A stretch of DNA of 64,000 bases from Panulirus ornatus (GCF_036320965.1 NC_092231.1:378197-442196); one strand, 5' to 3'. Positions 12,013 through 25,046 are shown, numbered from the stretch's first letter. Notes: generated by a model from the sequence alone, not told the origin. Made by a program: numbers and translations.

Positions 12013-12245
12013 TGTCTATGATGGAAAGGATCACAATTTAGCGCGTGATCAAGTGTGTTCCCGTAAGTCCACGGGGAAATGAAACACGACAAGTTCCCAA
12101 GTGTACTTTCGTGTAATAATCACATCATCAGGAGAGACACAAGAAAGAAATACAAGTCAGTTGATATACAACGAAGAAAACAAGTGACTGAGTCACTTGT
12201 TTACTAAATGGCGTCCTATCGTTACCTTTCTAACACAGGAAAAGG
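12013..12245 (-). mobile_element. LINE family D, 3'-untranslated fragment
   Basis: Contains GTCCACGGGGAAATGAAACA, CACATCATCAGGAGAGA and AGTCAGTTGATATACA in the same order as the copy at 14976-15170. There, the block lies directly downstream (minus sense) of a degraded LINE coding end. The left edge carries GATCACAATTTAGCGCGTGATCA, also seen at 23300-23325. It is therefore a minus-sense 3' end of the same element. It has no coding part here. Confidence 0.75.
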
Positions 12246-12349
12246 CGGTCATGAAAAAAGAATATATGTACACAAAGGAAAAAAAGATTAACAGACCACT
12301 GGGTCCTTTTGAGGGTGTGTGTGATAGTGGAGGATATCACAAACTCTTA

Positions 12350-12790
12350 CGTTAGTGTGGCAAAAGTTAGAAAGCATACAGATAATTCCAAGAAATATCC
12401 CGAAAAATGTCACTGTGAGTATGGAAGGACAAATAACGAAAATAATGGACTTGAAGCGAAGTATTTATCAAGTCTGTTCTTAAACGTATCTATAGTACTG
12501 CTTTTAACTACTCCAACTGGCAAATCGTTTCATATGATAAGAATCCTGTTGAAGAAAAAGTACTTCGCGTCATTCAAGGTAAAACGTTTGCCCACGAGTC
12601 CATTACTATGAGTAAGATCAGACGAATGAAGTCGTAAGTAACTTGATAGATCAAGATTATCAAACCCTTTGACCAGATTGAATACCTCCATTAGATCACC
12701 TCTTCATCTCTTTTCTAAGCTAAATGGGTTAAACAAGTAAACTGTCGATGGAGCAGACACTATGGACAATTTAGGTGCGAGCCGGCGCCC
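12350..12790 (-). mobile_element. CR1-like LINE (family C), C-terminal fragment
   Basis: On the minus strand the region reads, with frameshifts, as the end of a LINE polymerase: SLEKR.RGDLMEVFNLVKGF (about 12770-12660), then GKRFTLNDAKYFFFNR, then LPVGVVKSSTIDTFKNRLDK followed by YFASSP (about 12520-12430). The block order (SLEKRR-RGD, then FN-R, W-N-LP, FK-LD) is the usual C terminus of CR1/L2-group elements. The plus-strand frame of 100 codons here is only the antisense of this pseudogene. It is the same family as 36050-37110. Confidence 0.8.
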
Positions 12791-14365
<1,575 letters not shown>

Positions 14366-14506
14366 ACATACACACCCTCCTGCATGTTCAGGCCCCGATC
14401 ATTCAAAACCTTTTTCACTCCATCTTTCCACCTCCAATTTGGTCTCCCACTTCTCCTCATTCCCTCCACCTCAGACACATATATCCTCTTGGTCAATCTT
14501 TCCTCA

Positions 14507-14510
<4 letters not shown>
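14366..14510 (-). mobile_element. RTE-like LINE (family R), copy 2, short C-terminal fragment
   Basis: The minus strand encodes [32 protein letters not shown] and DRGLNMQEG, the extreme C terminus of the R protein. It is cut at both ends: it abuts copy 1 at 14366 tail-on, and a (TA)n tract at 14511. Confidence 0.85.
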
Positions 14511-14596
<86 letters not shown>

Positions 14597-14600
14597 TTTT
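14511..14600. repeat. (TA)n then poly(T)
   Basis: TA tract to about 14579, then about 21 T leading into the SINE-like element (reverse of its A-rich 3' end). Confidence 0.97.
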
Positions 14601-14975
<375 letters not shown>

Positions 14976-15700
14976 TCCAATGAGTCCACGGGGAAAATGA
15001 AACACGATAAGTTCCCAAGTGCACTTTCGTGTAACAATCACATCATCAGGGGAGATACAAGAGAGGAATATAAGTCAGTTGATATACATCGAAGAGACAA
15101 AGCTAGGACGCCATTTGGTAAACATGCATGTACATACATACGTTACATAGTTCATCTGGCAAGTTTTACCGACTAGATACAAAAAGTGGGTAAAGACTTA
15201 GAATTTCAGGTATCTTGTTATTAACAGTAAGGTGTTGTGAAATTTCTTGCAGGGTTTGTTTAGATCATATAAGGCTTTAATTTTTCACATTTTAAGACAG
15301 TGTTCTAGTTTGTGTCCAAATCTTTGACCACAAACTTTACAATTCACGTGATTAACATCTCCAGATAGGCCAAAGCACCAAGAGTACCTATAGCCTAGCA
15401 TTAGTTTAGCAGGTACATTATGTAATCTGCTGACCTTATTACCTTCTCCATATACATGTTTTACTCTACACATTTCACTGTGATGTAGAATGTTTCTGTA
15501 AGAGAGCCTTCATAATCTTTCTAATTCGTGATAACAGAGGCTGACGTTATGATAACAAAGTAACATCTTTTTCACGAGGGTTGAGATGGATGGAATAGGG
15601 TTATACAGCTTACCATAATATGAGTCAGTTATGTACCTGCTGCTAGCTGGCATAGTACAGGATGCACTTACATTTTTTCTTCATTTTTTCCTACGATTCA
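14976..15700 (-). mobile_element. LINE family D, C-terminal coding end and 3' untranslated region
   Basis: The minus frame 15285-15473 encodes AKLMLGYRYSWCFGLS and NCKVCGQRFGHKLEHCLKM. The CxxC-x(n)-H-x(4)-C arrangement is the zinc-knuckle-like motif found at the C terminus of many Jockey/I/R1-group LINEs. Downstream on the same strand is the untranslated block with TTCATTTTCCCCGTGGACTC, ending at the (TA)n tract at 14975. Upstream (to about 15700) similarity fades. It is a truncated, inactive copy. It links the dispersed CCACGGGGAAAATGAAACA block to a LINE 3' end. Confidence 0.6.
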
Positions 15701-16094
15701 AACTCGTGTTTTACTCGCGCACCAACGGACCTGAAACTGGACAACCGTCTCCCATGGTCTGATGCATTCACATGTTGTGCAGCTTTTTATATTTTCAATT
15801 TTAGATAAACTCGCATGATGATTTTACGAAGTCCCGGGATATCATTTATCCATATTTTTTGTTACATCAAAATTCACTAAGAACATGATATCCTCACTGG
15901 AATTAATGACAAGACGCATTTCCATGTGGACATAACTCTCTATTTATCGAATCTTACGAATATTGAACATGACTATTTTCTGTCTCGTCTGAAACATCTT
16001 AGATATTTTAAAATGAATCTTACTAAAGTTTACACATAACTAACACAATGGGAAAATATCTGATGGTAAGATATCACGGGGCATAGAATTGTTA
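15701..16094. other. No gene recognised
   Basis: AT-rich unique sequence. Confidence 0.5.
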
Positions 16095-16525
16095 TGGTTG
16101 TCTTCAGTGAGTCTTCAGTGGTTTTGTTTGTAGTCGTTGTATTCAGTAATACTCTTCAGTGATTATCTCAAGTGGTTGTAATGAATGGCTGTCTCTAGTG
16201 TCTGTTTTCATTGGTTATCCTCACTGGTTGTCTCTCATCGTTTTCTTCAGTGGATGTATCCAGAGATTGTCTTCAGAGTTTGTCTCGTGTTTGTCTTCAG
16301 TGGATGTCTCCAGTGTTTGCCTTCGGTGATTATCTCCATGATTGTATCCAATGGTTGTCTCCATTGTTTTCTTCTGTTGATGCCTTCAGCATTTGCCTTC
16401 AGTGGTTGTCTTCAGTTTTTGCATTCAGTTGTTGCTTCCAGTGTTTGTCTCCAGTGGTTGTCTCTAGTGTTCGTCTTCAGTTGGTGTCGTAAGCGGATGG
16501 TTCTAGTGGTTGTTTCCAATGATTG
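16095..16525. repeat. 13-bp degenerate minisatellite
   Basis: A CAGTGGTTGTCTY unit repeats with substitutions for about 430 bases. In the cleanest part (16398-16485) the register is exactly 13 bases for at least six units. Frames of about 100 codons across it (Val/Ser/Cys/Leu-rich) are repeat artefacts. Confidence 0.85.
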
Positions 16526-17170
16526 AGACAGTCTCAAATGGCGTACATAAAGTTTGGTAAACTGTGACGTTTATCTCATTGGTACGGAAAGGAGAGGTTC
16601 GGGGAGGGGGTGGGGGTTGGGGGGGGGGGGGTCGTCATGAACTGGAATGAACTGGATCTTGCTGTTGACAACGTCACACTTAAAGTTACAAAAACCATCT
16701 GACTTTGTTGAGGAACGTGTGTGTTGTGACATGTACAATGGAGTCGGAAGAGAGGAACTACTGTCAAGTTGTCCAGTAGCCCTACACTTGTTCCATAAAC
16801 TGTCCAAGTTGTCCTTGACACTGTGTATATAGGATGGTTGAGTGCTGATTATATAGATGGTATCGACAAGCATTATTTTTAGGGAGGTTCTTGCACTTTA
16901 GGGCAGATCAAAAGTATTTTCCACCAATTTGAAAAGCTCGCATTTCTTTCACATTACAAACCAACATACCTAACTTGCAGACACCAGAACAAAATCATCA
17001 TCAGTACACTGTATATTTTTTCCTTCAAAGAATCCAATAGAAATCAGACCTCCTTCAGGCTCAGGTATATGACAGATTTTGACAGAAAATATAGTTATGC
17101 TTTTTTCTTTTTTCGGGATATAACTTTCCCATCAAAACTTAGAGGCAAGCACAACATGTGCTTGCTGCCT

Positions 17171-17172
<2 letters not shown>
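16526..17172. other. No gene recognised
   Basis: Contains a G-rich run at about 16600-16632. The three overlapping short frames at 16571-16873 show no recognisable motif. Confidence 0.5.

Positions 17173-17238
<66 letters not shown>
17173..17238. repeat. (GT)n microsatellite
   Basis: About 33 GT units. Confidence 0.97.
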
Positions 17239-17240
<2 letters not shown>

Positions 17241-19014
17241 CAGTGGTTTCATGTTTATCAATCTCATCCCCAGGATAAGGGGAGAAAGAATATGATCGAC
17301 GTATCTCCTCCGTACCTCAGAGGGCGACTAATAGAGGCGGGGGCCGGGGGGGGGGTCTTGAATCCCCTCTTTCCCTCCTCCTGTGTTGTTACTTTTTAAA
17401 AGGGGGAACTGAGAAGCAGCCCTTTTTAAACGACCTCACTTCACTCGCTAAGGCAAACAGTCATGCTTAAAAACGTGAAGGTGATTGACCATAAGCTTCA
17501 CATTCCATACGATGACCAGAAAAGAGTGAGAGTTTAAGAATCTTTTGTGAGACAAAAGGAAAATGTTAATTATATGCAAATTTCGAGTCAGGAAACGCTA
17601 GCAGCATAAGGGCGGCTGGCAGGTGCAGGGTAGTGAGGGGCAGGAACTCACCGCCCGTGGTCAGGGTCACCAGCAAACATCTGTCGACCATCACAACTCC
17701 CAGTCATAAACAACATAGAATACTTCGATGTTTATTCCTTCAGGACCAGACGATTGGGACATTGTAGATAAGCTAAAACTCCGTTATAACCCTTCACAAA
17801 ACATACTCTGGACGGAGACTTGGACCCTCATATTACCCTAGACAGAAACAACTTTGTCCAGAATAATTACCCGTCAGTAACATTCATGTCACATATTGAA
17901 TACTCGTCCTAAGAAGTAAACTGATAAGAACTCACACGATCAAGAAATGAAACAGTCTAGTGTAAACAAAGTTTCACGGCGACGATACACAACATGCGGA
18001 CTGCTAACGTAATATTCAGACAGCAAAATCCTTTGACAAGGTTGATCATCATTATGTTTTAATGGACCAAATGTTTGAAATAGGAATGACTGTCAGCTTT
18101 GGAAAATAAATCTGGAACTTTCGTAAAAAAGAGGAAAAAAAGAATATTAAATTGCATACCGATGAAATTTGGTGCTTCCGCAGTTTTTAAAAAGCTTTAC
18201 GGCCGGGGTATTATAATTAAACCTTTGTTTTGTAAATTTTTTCCATTCCGACAAACAAACTGCGGCTTCGTGTTATCTTTGGAGGTGATGACAAGTGAAG
18301 AATGTTTTATTTGAAGAAGACACTGAAAGACTGCATCAGTTCCCGGTTCATCTTGAGGGCCGACGATAACATTGCTTAAGAGCAAGTTTCCACTCCTCAC
18401 CCACGAAGAGCAACAAATTATTATAGAACAGAAGACACACATTACTGAATTACGCAAGAAGATGATATAATCAGTAACAATGTTATCAGAAAACTCTGGT
18501 GTCAGGGAACACAACAAAGCCATCATTACAAACCCGGAGATGGCAGTCTGGAGTCTGTTAACTCTAATAACCAAAGTAACGAAAACAAAATACTTAACAA
18601 TACACACTGAACACTAGACTACTACTGTTGAGTTAGCTATCATTGTGTTCAGACATCAGCCTGTACTGTGAGCATAATGATGATATCAACTGTGGAAGGC
18701 CGTACACAGTTCCCATTGACTATTGAGAATAAGATTCCTGAGAACGGCCGAAATCACTGTAGATGTCATCATCTGGAGCACAGACTAAAGGTATTATTCA
18801 TCCATGGAGGATCCTGAAAGAGGTGGCTCCCAGTCTACATAGGCAGATAATGATATTGGAGTTACCGTGAATTAAAAATGTCTTTAATAACTTCAGTAAT
18901 TTTCAAGGACACCGTAAGCAAAACTACTCTGCGGTCTCCATAAAAACATGACAAACGTCGTGGACCAGCCGGCGAGGAAATACAAGAAATGAATGGGTAA
19001 ATATCTGGTTCCGT

Positions 19015-19016
<2 letters not shown>
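17239..19016. other. No gene recognised
   Basis: The longest frame is minus 18197-18607 (136 codons). It has a hydrophobic N-terminal half but no family resemblance that I can name. The codons are not distinctive and no splice context is visible. I leave it uncalled. Confidence 0.45.

Positions 19017-19055
<39 letters not shown>
19017..19055. repeat. (TA)n tract
   Basis: About 19 TA units, left boundary of a miniature SINE foldback. Confidence 0.95.
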
Positions 19056-19057
<2 letters not shown>

Positions 19058-19140
19058 TTTTCTTTTTCTTTCATACTATTCACCATTTCCCGCGTTAGCG
19101 AGGTAGCGTTAAGAACAGAAATGGCGGATAGTTTAAAAGA
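19056..19140. mobile_element. Foldback made of two SINE 3' ends
   Basis: Reads as the reversed SINE 3' end (TTTCATACTATTCACCATTT, then GCGAGGTAGCG and AAGAACAG). This switches directly into the forward 3' end (AAATGGCGGATAGTTTAAAA). The two arms are complementary over about 24 bases with a few mismatches. The unit is bounded by (TA)n on both sides. It looks like a head-to-head recombination product, not a full copy. Confidence 0.75.

Positions 19141-19207
<67 letters not shown>
19141..19207. repeat. (TA)n tract
   Basis: About 33 TA units between the foldback and the next SINE copy. Confidence 0.97.
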
Positions 19208-19211
<4 letters not shown>

Positions 19212-19446
19212 CTTTTTCTTTCATACTATTCGCCATTTCCCGCATTAGCGAGGTTGCGTTAAGAACAAAGGACTGGACCTTTGAGGGAATATCCTCAAAT
19301 GGCCCCCTTCTCTGTCCCTTCTTTTGGAAAATTAAAAAAAACGAGAGGGAAGGATTTCCAGCCCCCCGCTCCCTTCCCTTTTAGTCGCCTTCTACGACAC
19401 GCAGGGAATACGTGGGAAGTATTCTTTCTCCCCTATCCCCAGGGAC

Positions 19447-19450
<4 letters not shown>
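19208..19450 (-). mobile_element. SINE-like element sharing the R LINE tail (copy 2)
   Basis: Near full-length copy. The reversed 3' end TTTCATACTATTCGCCATTT and core GCGAGGTTGCG lie on the left. The sense 5' end (GGGGATAGGGG, seen as CCCCTATCCCC) lies on the right, before a (TA)n tract. Confidence 0.85.

Positions 19451-19526
<76 letters not shown>
19451..19526. repeat. (TA)n tract at a LINE 5' junction
   Basis: 38 TA units. The last AT plus the first G of the LINE create the ATG of the open frame that follows. Confidence 0.97.
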
Positions 19527-19529
<3 letters not shown>

Positions 19530-20769
19530 TGAGAGGGTGAAGGCATGTACAGAGCATCAGATTGGGGAAGAGCAGTGTGGTTTCAGAAGTGGTAGAGGAT
19601 GTGTGGATCAGGTGTTTGCTTTGAAGAATGTATGTGAGAAATACTTAGAAAAGCAAATGGATTTGTATGTAGCATTTATGGATCTGGAGAAGGCATATGA
19701 TAGAGTTGATAGAGATGCTCTGTGGAAGGTATTAAGAATATATGGTGTGGGAGGAAAGTTGTTAGAAGCAGTGAAAAGTTTTTATCGAGGATGTAAGGCA
19801 CGTGTACGTGTAGGAAGAGAGGAAAGTGATTGGTTCTCAGTGAATGTAGGTTTGCGGCAGGGGTGTGTGATGTCTCCATGGTTGTTTAATTTGTTTATGG
19901 ATGGGGTTGTTAGGGAGGTGAATGCAAGAGTTTTGGAAAGAGGGGCAAGTATGAAGTCTGTTGGGGATGAGAGAGCTTGGGAAGTGAGTCAGTTGTTGTT
20001 CGCTGATGATACAGCGCTGGTGGCTGATTCATGTGAGAAACTGCAGAAGCTGGTGACTGAGTTTGGTAAAGTTTGTGAAAGAAGAAAGTTAAGAGTAAAT
20101 GTGAATAAGAGCAAGGTTATTAGGTACAGTAGGGTTGAGGGTCAAGTCAATTGGGAGGTGAGTTTGAATGGAGAAAAACTGGAGGAAGTGAAGTGTTTTA
20201 GATATCTGGGAGTGGATCTGGCAGCGGATGGAACCATGGAAGCGGAAGTGGATCATAGGGTGGGGGAGGGGGCGAAAATTCTGGGAGCCTTGAAGAATGT
20301 GTGGAAGTCGAGAACATTATCTCGGAAAGCAAAAATGGGTATGTTTGAAGGAATAGTGGTTCCAACAATGTTGTATGGTTGCGAGGCGTGGGCTATGGAT
20401 AGAGTTGTGCGCAGGAGGATGGATGTGCTAGAAATGAGATGTTTGAGGACAATGTGTGGTGTGAGGTGGTTTGATCGAGTAAGTAACGTAAGGGTAAGAG
20501 AGATGTGTGGAAATAAAAAGAGCGTGGTTGAGAGAGCAGAAGAGGGTGTTTTGAAATGGTTTGGGCACATGGAGAGAATGAGTGAGGAAAGATTGACCAA
20601 GAGGATATATGTGTCGGAGGTGGAGGGAACGAGGAGAAGAGGGAGACCAAATTGGAGGAGGAAAGATGGAGTGAAAAAGATTTTGTGTGATCGGGGCCTG
20701 AACATGCAGGAGGGTGAAAGGAGGGCAAGGAATAGAGTGAATTGGAGCGATGTGGTATACCGGGGTTGA
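19525..20769 (+). CDS. Reverse transcriptase of an RTE-like LINE, N-terminally truncated, open
   Basis: 414 codons, uninterrupted. Residue positions counted from this [18 protein letters not shown] near 15-30, motif [21 protein letters not shown] near 45-65 (catalytic Asp in FMD), motif [20 protein letters not shown] near 110-130, motif [13 protein letters not shown] near 152-165 (catalytic Asp pair), thumb [20 protein letters not shown] near 190-215. Then comes the C-terminal module with [42 protein letters not shown] and [13 protein letters not shown]. The apurinic endonuclease and RT motif 0/1 are missing because of 5' truncation. The ATG is formed at the (TA)n junction, so it is not an ancestral start. 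In the family this protein performs target-primed reverse transcription; alone, this copy is unlikely to be active. Confidence 0.85.
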
Positions 20770-20970
20770 CGTGCTGTCAGTGGATTGATTCGGGGCATGT
20801 GAAGCGTCTGGGGTAAACCATGGAAAGCTGTGTAGGTATGTATATTTGCGTGTGTGGACGTATGTATATACATGTGTATGGGGGTGGGTTGGGCCATTTC
20901 TTTCGTCTGTTTCCTTGCGCTACCTCGCAAACGCGGGAGACAGCGACAAAGCAAAAAAAAAAAAAATAAA
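19527..20970 (+). mobile_element. RTE-like LINE (family R), copy 3
   Basis: 5'-truncated inside the reverse transcriptase at the IERVKAC segment. An intact coding end follows (see the CDS entry), then about 200 bases of 3' untranslated sequence. That sequence includes GTTTCCTTGCGCTACCTCGC and AACGCGGGAGACAGCGACAA and enters an A-rich run and (TA)n. It belongs to the young subfamily, with very few differences from copies 5, 6, 7, 9 and 11. Confidence 0.93.
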
Positions 20971-20971
20971 A

Positions 20972-21041
<70 letters not shown>
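20950..21041. repeat. A-rich run and (TA)n tract
   Basis: A-run with one T, then about 33 TA units, forming the tail of R copy 3 and the left flank of a SINE copy. Confidence 0.95.
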
Positions 21042-21469
<428 letters not shown>

Positions 21470-23123
21470 TGATTGCTTGTTTCCCGAGTCAGTGAGGTAG
21501 CGCCAGGAAACAGACGTAGAAAGACCCATCCAATCATGTACATACACGCTCATACACGTACATATGCATACATGTACATATACACATCAACATGTATACA
21601 TATACATACACACCCATATGCATATCTGTACATGTACATATTCCTACTCTCTTGCCTTCATCCATTTTCGGCGCCGCCCCGCCCCACAGGAAAGAGCATC
21701 GCCAACCCCTGGTCAGCGAGGTAGCGCCAGGAAAACAGACCAAAAAAGGCCACATTCGTTCACACAGTTTTTAGCTGTCATGTGAAATGCACCGAAACTA
21801 TAGCACCCTATCCACATCCAGGCCCCACAGACCTTTCCATGACTTACCCTAGACGTTTCACATGCCCTGATTTACTCATTTGACAGCACGTCGACCCCGA
21901 TATGCTACATCCTTCCAATTCACTCTATTCCTTGCGCGCTTCTCACCTTCCTGTATATTCAGGCCCCGATCGCTCAAAATCTTTTTCACTCCATCCTTCC
22001 TCCTCCAGTTTGGTCTCCCTCTTCTCCCTGTTTCCTCCACCCCTGACACATATCTCCTCGTTGTCAATCTTTACTCACTCATTCTCTCCATACGTCCAAC
22101 CATTTCAACACACCCTCTTCTGCTCTCTCAACCACACTCTTTTCATTTCCACACATCTCTTACTTTTTTCATTACTTATACTCGATCAAACCACCTCACA
22201 CCACATATTGTCCTCAAACATTTCATGTCCAACACATCTACCCTGCTCCGTACAACCTTATTTATAGCGCATGCCTCGCAACCATATAATATTGGAACTA
22301 CTAATCCTTCAAACATAACCACTTTTGCTCTCCGAGATAACGTTCTCTCTTTCCATACATTCATCGCTCCCAGGACCTTCCGCTTCCATGGTTCCATTCG
22401 CTGCTAAGTCATCACCCAGATATTAAAAACACTTAACGTCCCCCAATTTTTCTCCATTCAAACTTACACCCCAATTAACTTGTCCCTCAACCCTACTGAA
22501 CCTAATAACCTTGCTCTTATTCACATTTACTCTCAACTTTCTTCTTTCACACTTTTCCAGACTGAGTCACCAACTTCTGCAGTTTCTCACTCGAATCAGC
22601 CATCAGTGCTGTGGCATCGGCGAACAACAAATGACTCACTTTCCAGGCCCTCTTATCCCCAACAGACTGCATACTCGCCTCTCTCGCCAAAACTCTTGCA
22701 TTCGCCTCCCTAACCACCCCATCCATAAACAGATTAAACAACCAGTGTGACATCACACACCCCTGCCGCATACCGATCTTCACTGGGAACCAATCACTCT
22801 CCTCTCTTACTACTCATACATACACCTTGCAACCTTTGTAAAAACTTTTCACTGCTTTTAGCTGCTTACCTCCCACACCATATACCTTTAAGACCTTCCA
22901 CAAAGCATTTCTATCAACCCTATCATATACCTTCTCCTGATCCATAAATGCATTATACAGATCCATCTCTTTTTCTAAGTATTTCTCACACATTTTCTTC
23001 AAAGCAAACACCTGATCCACACATCCTTCACCACTTATGAAACCACACTGCTCCTCCACACTCTGATGCTCTGTACATGCCTTCACCCTCTCAATCAATA
23101 CCCTCCCATATAATTTACCAGGA

Positions 23124-23124
<1 letters not shown>
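21470..23124 (-). mobile_element. RTE-like LINE (family R), copy 4, older subfamily, degraded
   Basis: The minus strand has a long 3' untranslated region (21470-21870) with two GAGGTAGCGCCAGGAAA-type cores. The coding end follows in several frames: [20 protein letters not shown] (about 22010), NVWKERTLSRRAKVVMFEGL (about 22350), [20 protein letters not shown] (about 22760), LMADSSEKLQKLV (motif C region changed to FADATAL, so the second catalytic Asp is lost), and FMDQEKVYDRVDRNALWKVL (about 22930). It is truncated 5' at the (TA)n tract at 23125. Clearly dead and more diverged than copies 3, 5, 6 and 7. Confidence 0.9.

Positions 23125-23203
<79 letters not shown>
23125..23203. repeat. (TA)n tract
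   Basis: About 39 TA units at the 5' break of R copy 4. Confidence 0.97.
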
Positions 23204-23205
<2 letters not shown>

Positions 23206-23325
23206 CTATGAGTCCACGGGGAAAATGAAACACCATAAGTTTCCAAGTGCACTTGTGAACTATCGTGTTTCATTTTCCCCATGGACTCATAGGAATATCT
23301 TGATCACGCGCATAATTGTGATCCT
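23204..23325. mobile_element. LINE D 3' end in inverted (foldback) arrangement
   Basis: Left arm CCTATGAGTCCACGGGGAAA followed by ATGAAACAC. The right arm is its reverse complement with one mismatch, ending CATGGACTCATAGG near 23295. The loop holds AAGTTTCCAAGTGCACTTG. To the right is CTTGATCACGCGC..AATTGTGATCC, the outer block also present at 12020-12050. Two D 3' ends are thus joined tail to tail. Confidence 0.8.
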
Positions 23326-23330
23326 ATCCA

Positions 23331-23363
<33 letters not shown>

Positions 23364-23371
23364 CACACACA
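23331..23371. repeat. (CA)n microsatellite
   Basis: About 20 CA units with a CG interruption. It directly abuts the truncated start of R copy 5. Confidence 0.95.
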
Positions 23372-23375
23372 TATA

Positions 23376-24688
23376 TACTTAGAAAAGCAAATGGATTTGT
23401 ATGTAGCATTTATGGATCTGGAGAAGGCATATGATAGAGTTGATAGAGATGCTCTGTGGAAGGTATTAAGAATATATGGTGTGGGAGGCAAGTTGTTAGA
23501 AGCAGTGAAAAGTTTTTATCGAGGATGTAAGGCATGTGTACGTGTAGGAAGAGAGGAAAGTGATTGGTTCTCAGTGAATGTAGGTTTGCGGCAGGGGTGT
23601 GTGATGTCTCCATGGTTGTTTAATTTGTTTATGGATGGGGTTGTTAGGGAGGTAAATGCAAGAGTCTTGGAAAGAGGGGCAAGTATGAAGTCTGTTGGGG
23701 ATGAGAGAGCTTGGGAAGTGAGTCAGTTGTTGTTCGCTGATGATACAGCGCTGGTGGCGGATTCATGTGAGAAACTGCAGAAGCTGGTGACGGAGTTTGG
23801 TAAAGTGTGTGGAAGAAGAAAGTTAAGAGTAAATGTGAATAAGAGCAAGGTTATTAGGTACAGTAGGGTTGAGGGTCAAGTCAATTGGGAGGTGAGTTTG
23901 AATGGAGAAAAACTGGAGGAAGTGAAGTGTTTTAGATATCTGGGAGTGGATCTGTCAGCGGATGGAACCATGGAAGCGGAAGTGGATCATAGGGTGGGGG
24001 AGGGGGCGAAAATTTTGGGAGCCTTGAAAAATGTGTGGAAGTCGAGAACATTATCCCGGAAAGCAAAAATGGGTATGTTTGAAGGAATAGTAGTTCCAAC
24101 AATGTTGTATGGTTGCGAGGCGTGGGCTATGGATAGAGTTGTGCGCAGGAGGATGGATGTGCTGGAAATGAGATGTTTGAGGACAATGTGTGGTGTGAGG
24201 TGGTTTGATCGAGTAAGTAACGTAAGGGTAAGAGAGATGTGTGGAAATAAAAAGAGCGTGGTTGAGAGAGCAGAAGAGGGTGTTTTGAAATGGTTTGGGC
24301 ACATGGAGAGAATGAGTGAGGAAAGATTGACCAAGAGGATATATGTGTCGGAGGTGGAGGGAACGAGGAGAAGAGGGAGACCAAATTGGAGGTGGAAAGA
24401 TGGAGTGAAAAGGATTTTGTGTGATCGGGGCCTGAACATGCAGGAGGGTGAAAGGAGGGCAAGGAATAGAGTGAATTGGAGCGATGTGGTATACAGGGGT
24501 TGACGTGCTGTCAGTGGATTGAATCAAGGCATGTGAAGCGTCCGGGGTAAACCATGGAAAGCTGTGTAGGTATGTATATTTGCGTGTGTGGACGTGTGCA
24601 TGTACATGTGTATGGGGGGGGGTTGGGCCATTTCTTTCGTCTGTTTCCTTGCGCTACCTCGCAAACGCGGGAGACAGCGACAAAGTAT
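23376..24688 (+). mobile_element. RTE-like LINE (family R), copy 5
   Basis: 5'-truncated just upstream of motif A (TACTTAGAAAAGCAAATGG). The coding end is intact, followed by the 3' untranslated region with CTTGCGCTACCTCGCAAACG and then A-rich, (TCTA)n and (TA)n tails. Confidence 0.93.
23391..24503 (+). CDS. Reverse transcriptase of an RTE-like LINE, truncated, open
   Basis: 370 codons from a genuine internal ATG (the Met before [15 protein letters not shown]). It carries motif A at residues 1-20, motif B ([16 protein letters not shown]) near 65-80, motif C ([10 protein letters not shown]) near 108-118, the thumb and the complete C-terminal module ending [12 protein letters not shown]. It lacks the endonuclease and the fingers. 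Differences from copy 3 are few, for example DLSADG for DLAADG and KVCGRRKL for KVCERRKL, which points to recent common origin or gene conversion. It cannot retrotranspose autonomously. Confidence 0.83.
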   Translation: MDLYVAFMDLEKAYDRVDRDALWKVLRIYGVGGKLLEAVKSFYRGCKACVRVGREESDWFSVNVGLRQGCVMSPWLFNLFMDGVVREVNARVLERGASMKSVGDERAWEVSQLLFADDTALVADSCEKLQKLVTEFGKVCGRRKLRVNVNKSKVIRYSRVEGQVNWEVSLNGEKLEEVKCFRYLGVDLSADGTMEAEVDHRVGEGAKILGALKNVWKSRTLSRKAKMGMFEGIVVPTMLYGCEAWAMDRVVRRRMDVLEMRCLRTMCGVRWFDRVSNVRVREMCGNKKSVVERAEEGVLKWFGHMERMSEERLTKRIYVSEVEGTRRRGRPNWRWKDGVKRILCDRGLNMQEGERRARNRVNWSDVVYRG

Positions 24689-24745
24689 AAAAAAAAAAAA
24701 AAAAAAAAAAATCTATATCTATCTGTCTATCTATCTATCTATCTA

Positions 24746-24815
<70 letters not shown>

Positions 24816-24819
24816 TTTT
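24689..24819. repeat. A-run, (TCTA)n, (TA)n, poly(T)
   Basis: Compound tract: about 22 A, about ten TCTA-type units, about 24 TA units, then about 22 T. It sits between R copy 5 (tail) and a reversed SINE copy, so two tails meet here. Confidence 0.95.
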
Positions 24820-25046
24820 TCATACTATTCGCCATTTCCCGCGATAGCGAGGTAGCGTTAAGAACAGAGGACTGGGCCTTTGAGGGAATATCCTCACCTG
24901 GCCCTCTTCTCTGTTCCTTCTTTTGGAAAATTAAAAAAAAAAACGAGAGGGGAGGATTTCCAGCCCCCCGCTCCCTTCCCTTTTAGTCGCCTTCTACGAC
25001 ACGCAGGGAATACGTGGGAAGTATTCTTTCTCCCCTATCCCCAGGG

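Noticed and set aside
12309..12611. 100-codon plus frame that looks protein-like (LSSLFLNVSIVLLLTTPTG)
   Set aside because: The reverse strand reads as the conserved C terminus of a CR1-like LINE, so this is its antisense.
18197..18607. 136-codon minus frame with hydrophobic segments, possible membrane protein
   Set aside because: No family resemblance, no supporting context; chance frames of this length are expected in 64 kb.
23410..23613. A 67-codon frame ([20 protein letters not shown]) repeated opposite RT motif B
   Set aside because: Antisense shadow of the reverse transcriptase, present wherever that segment is present.
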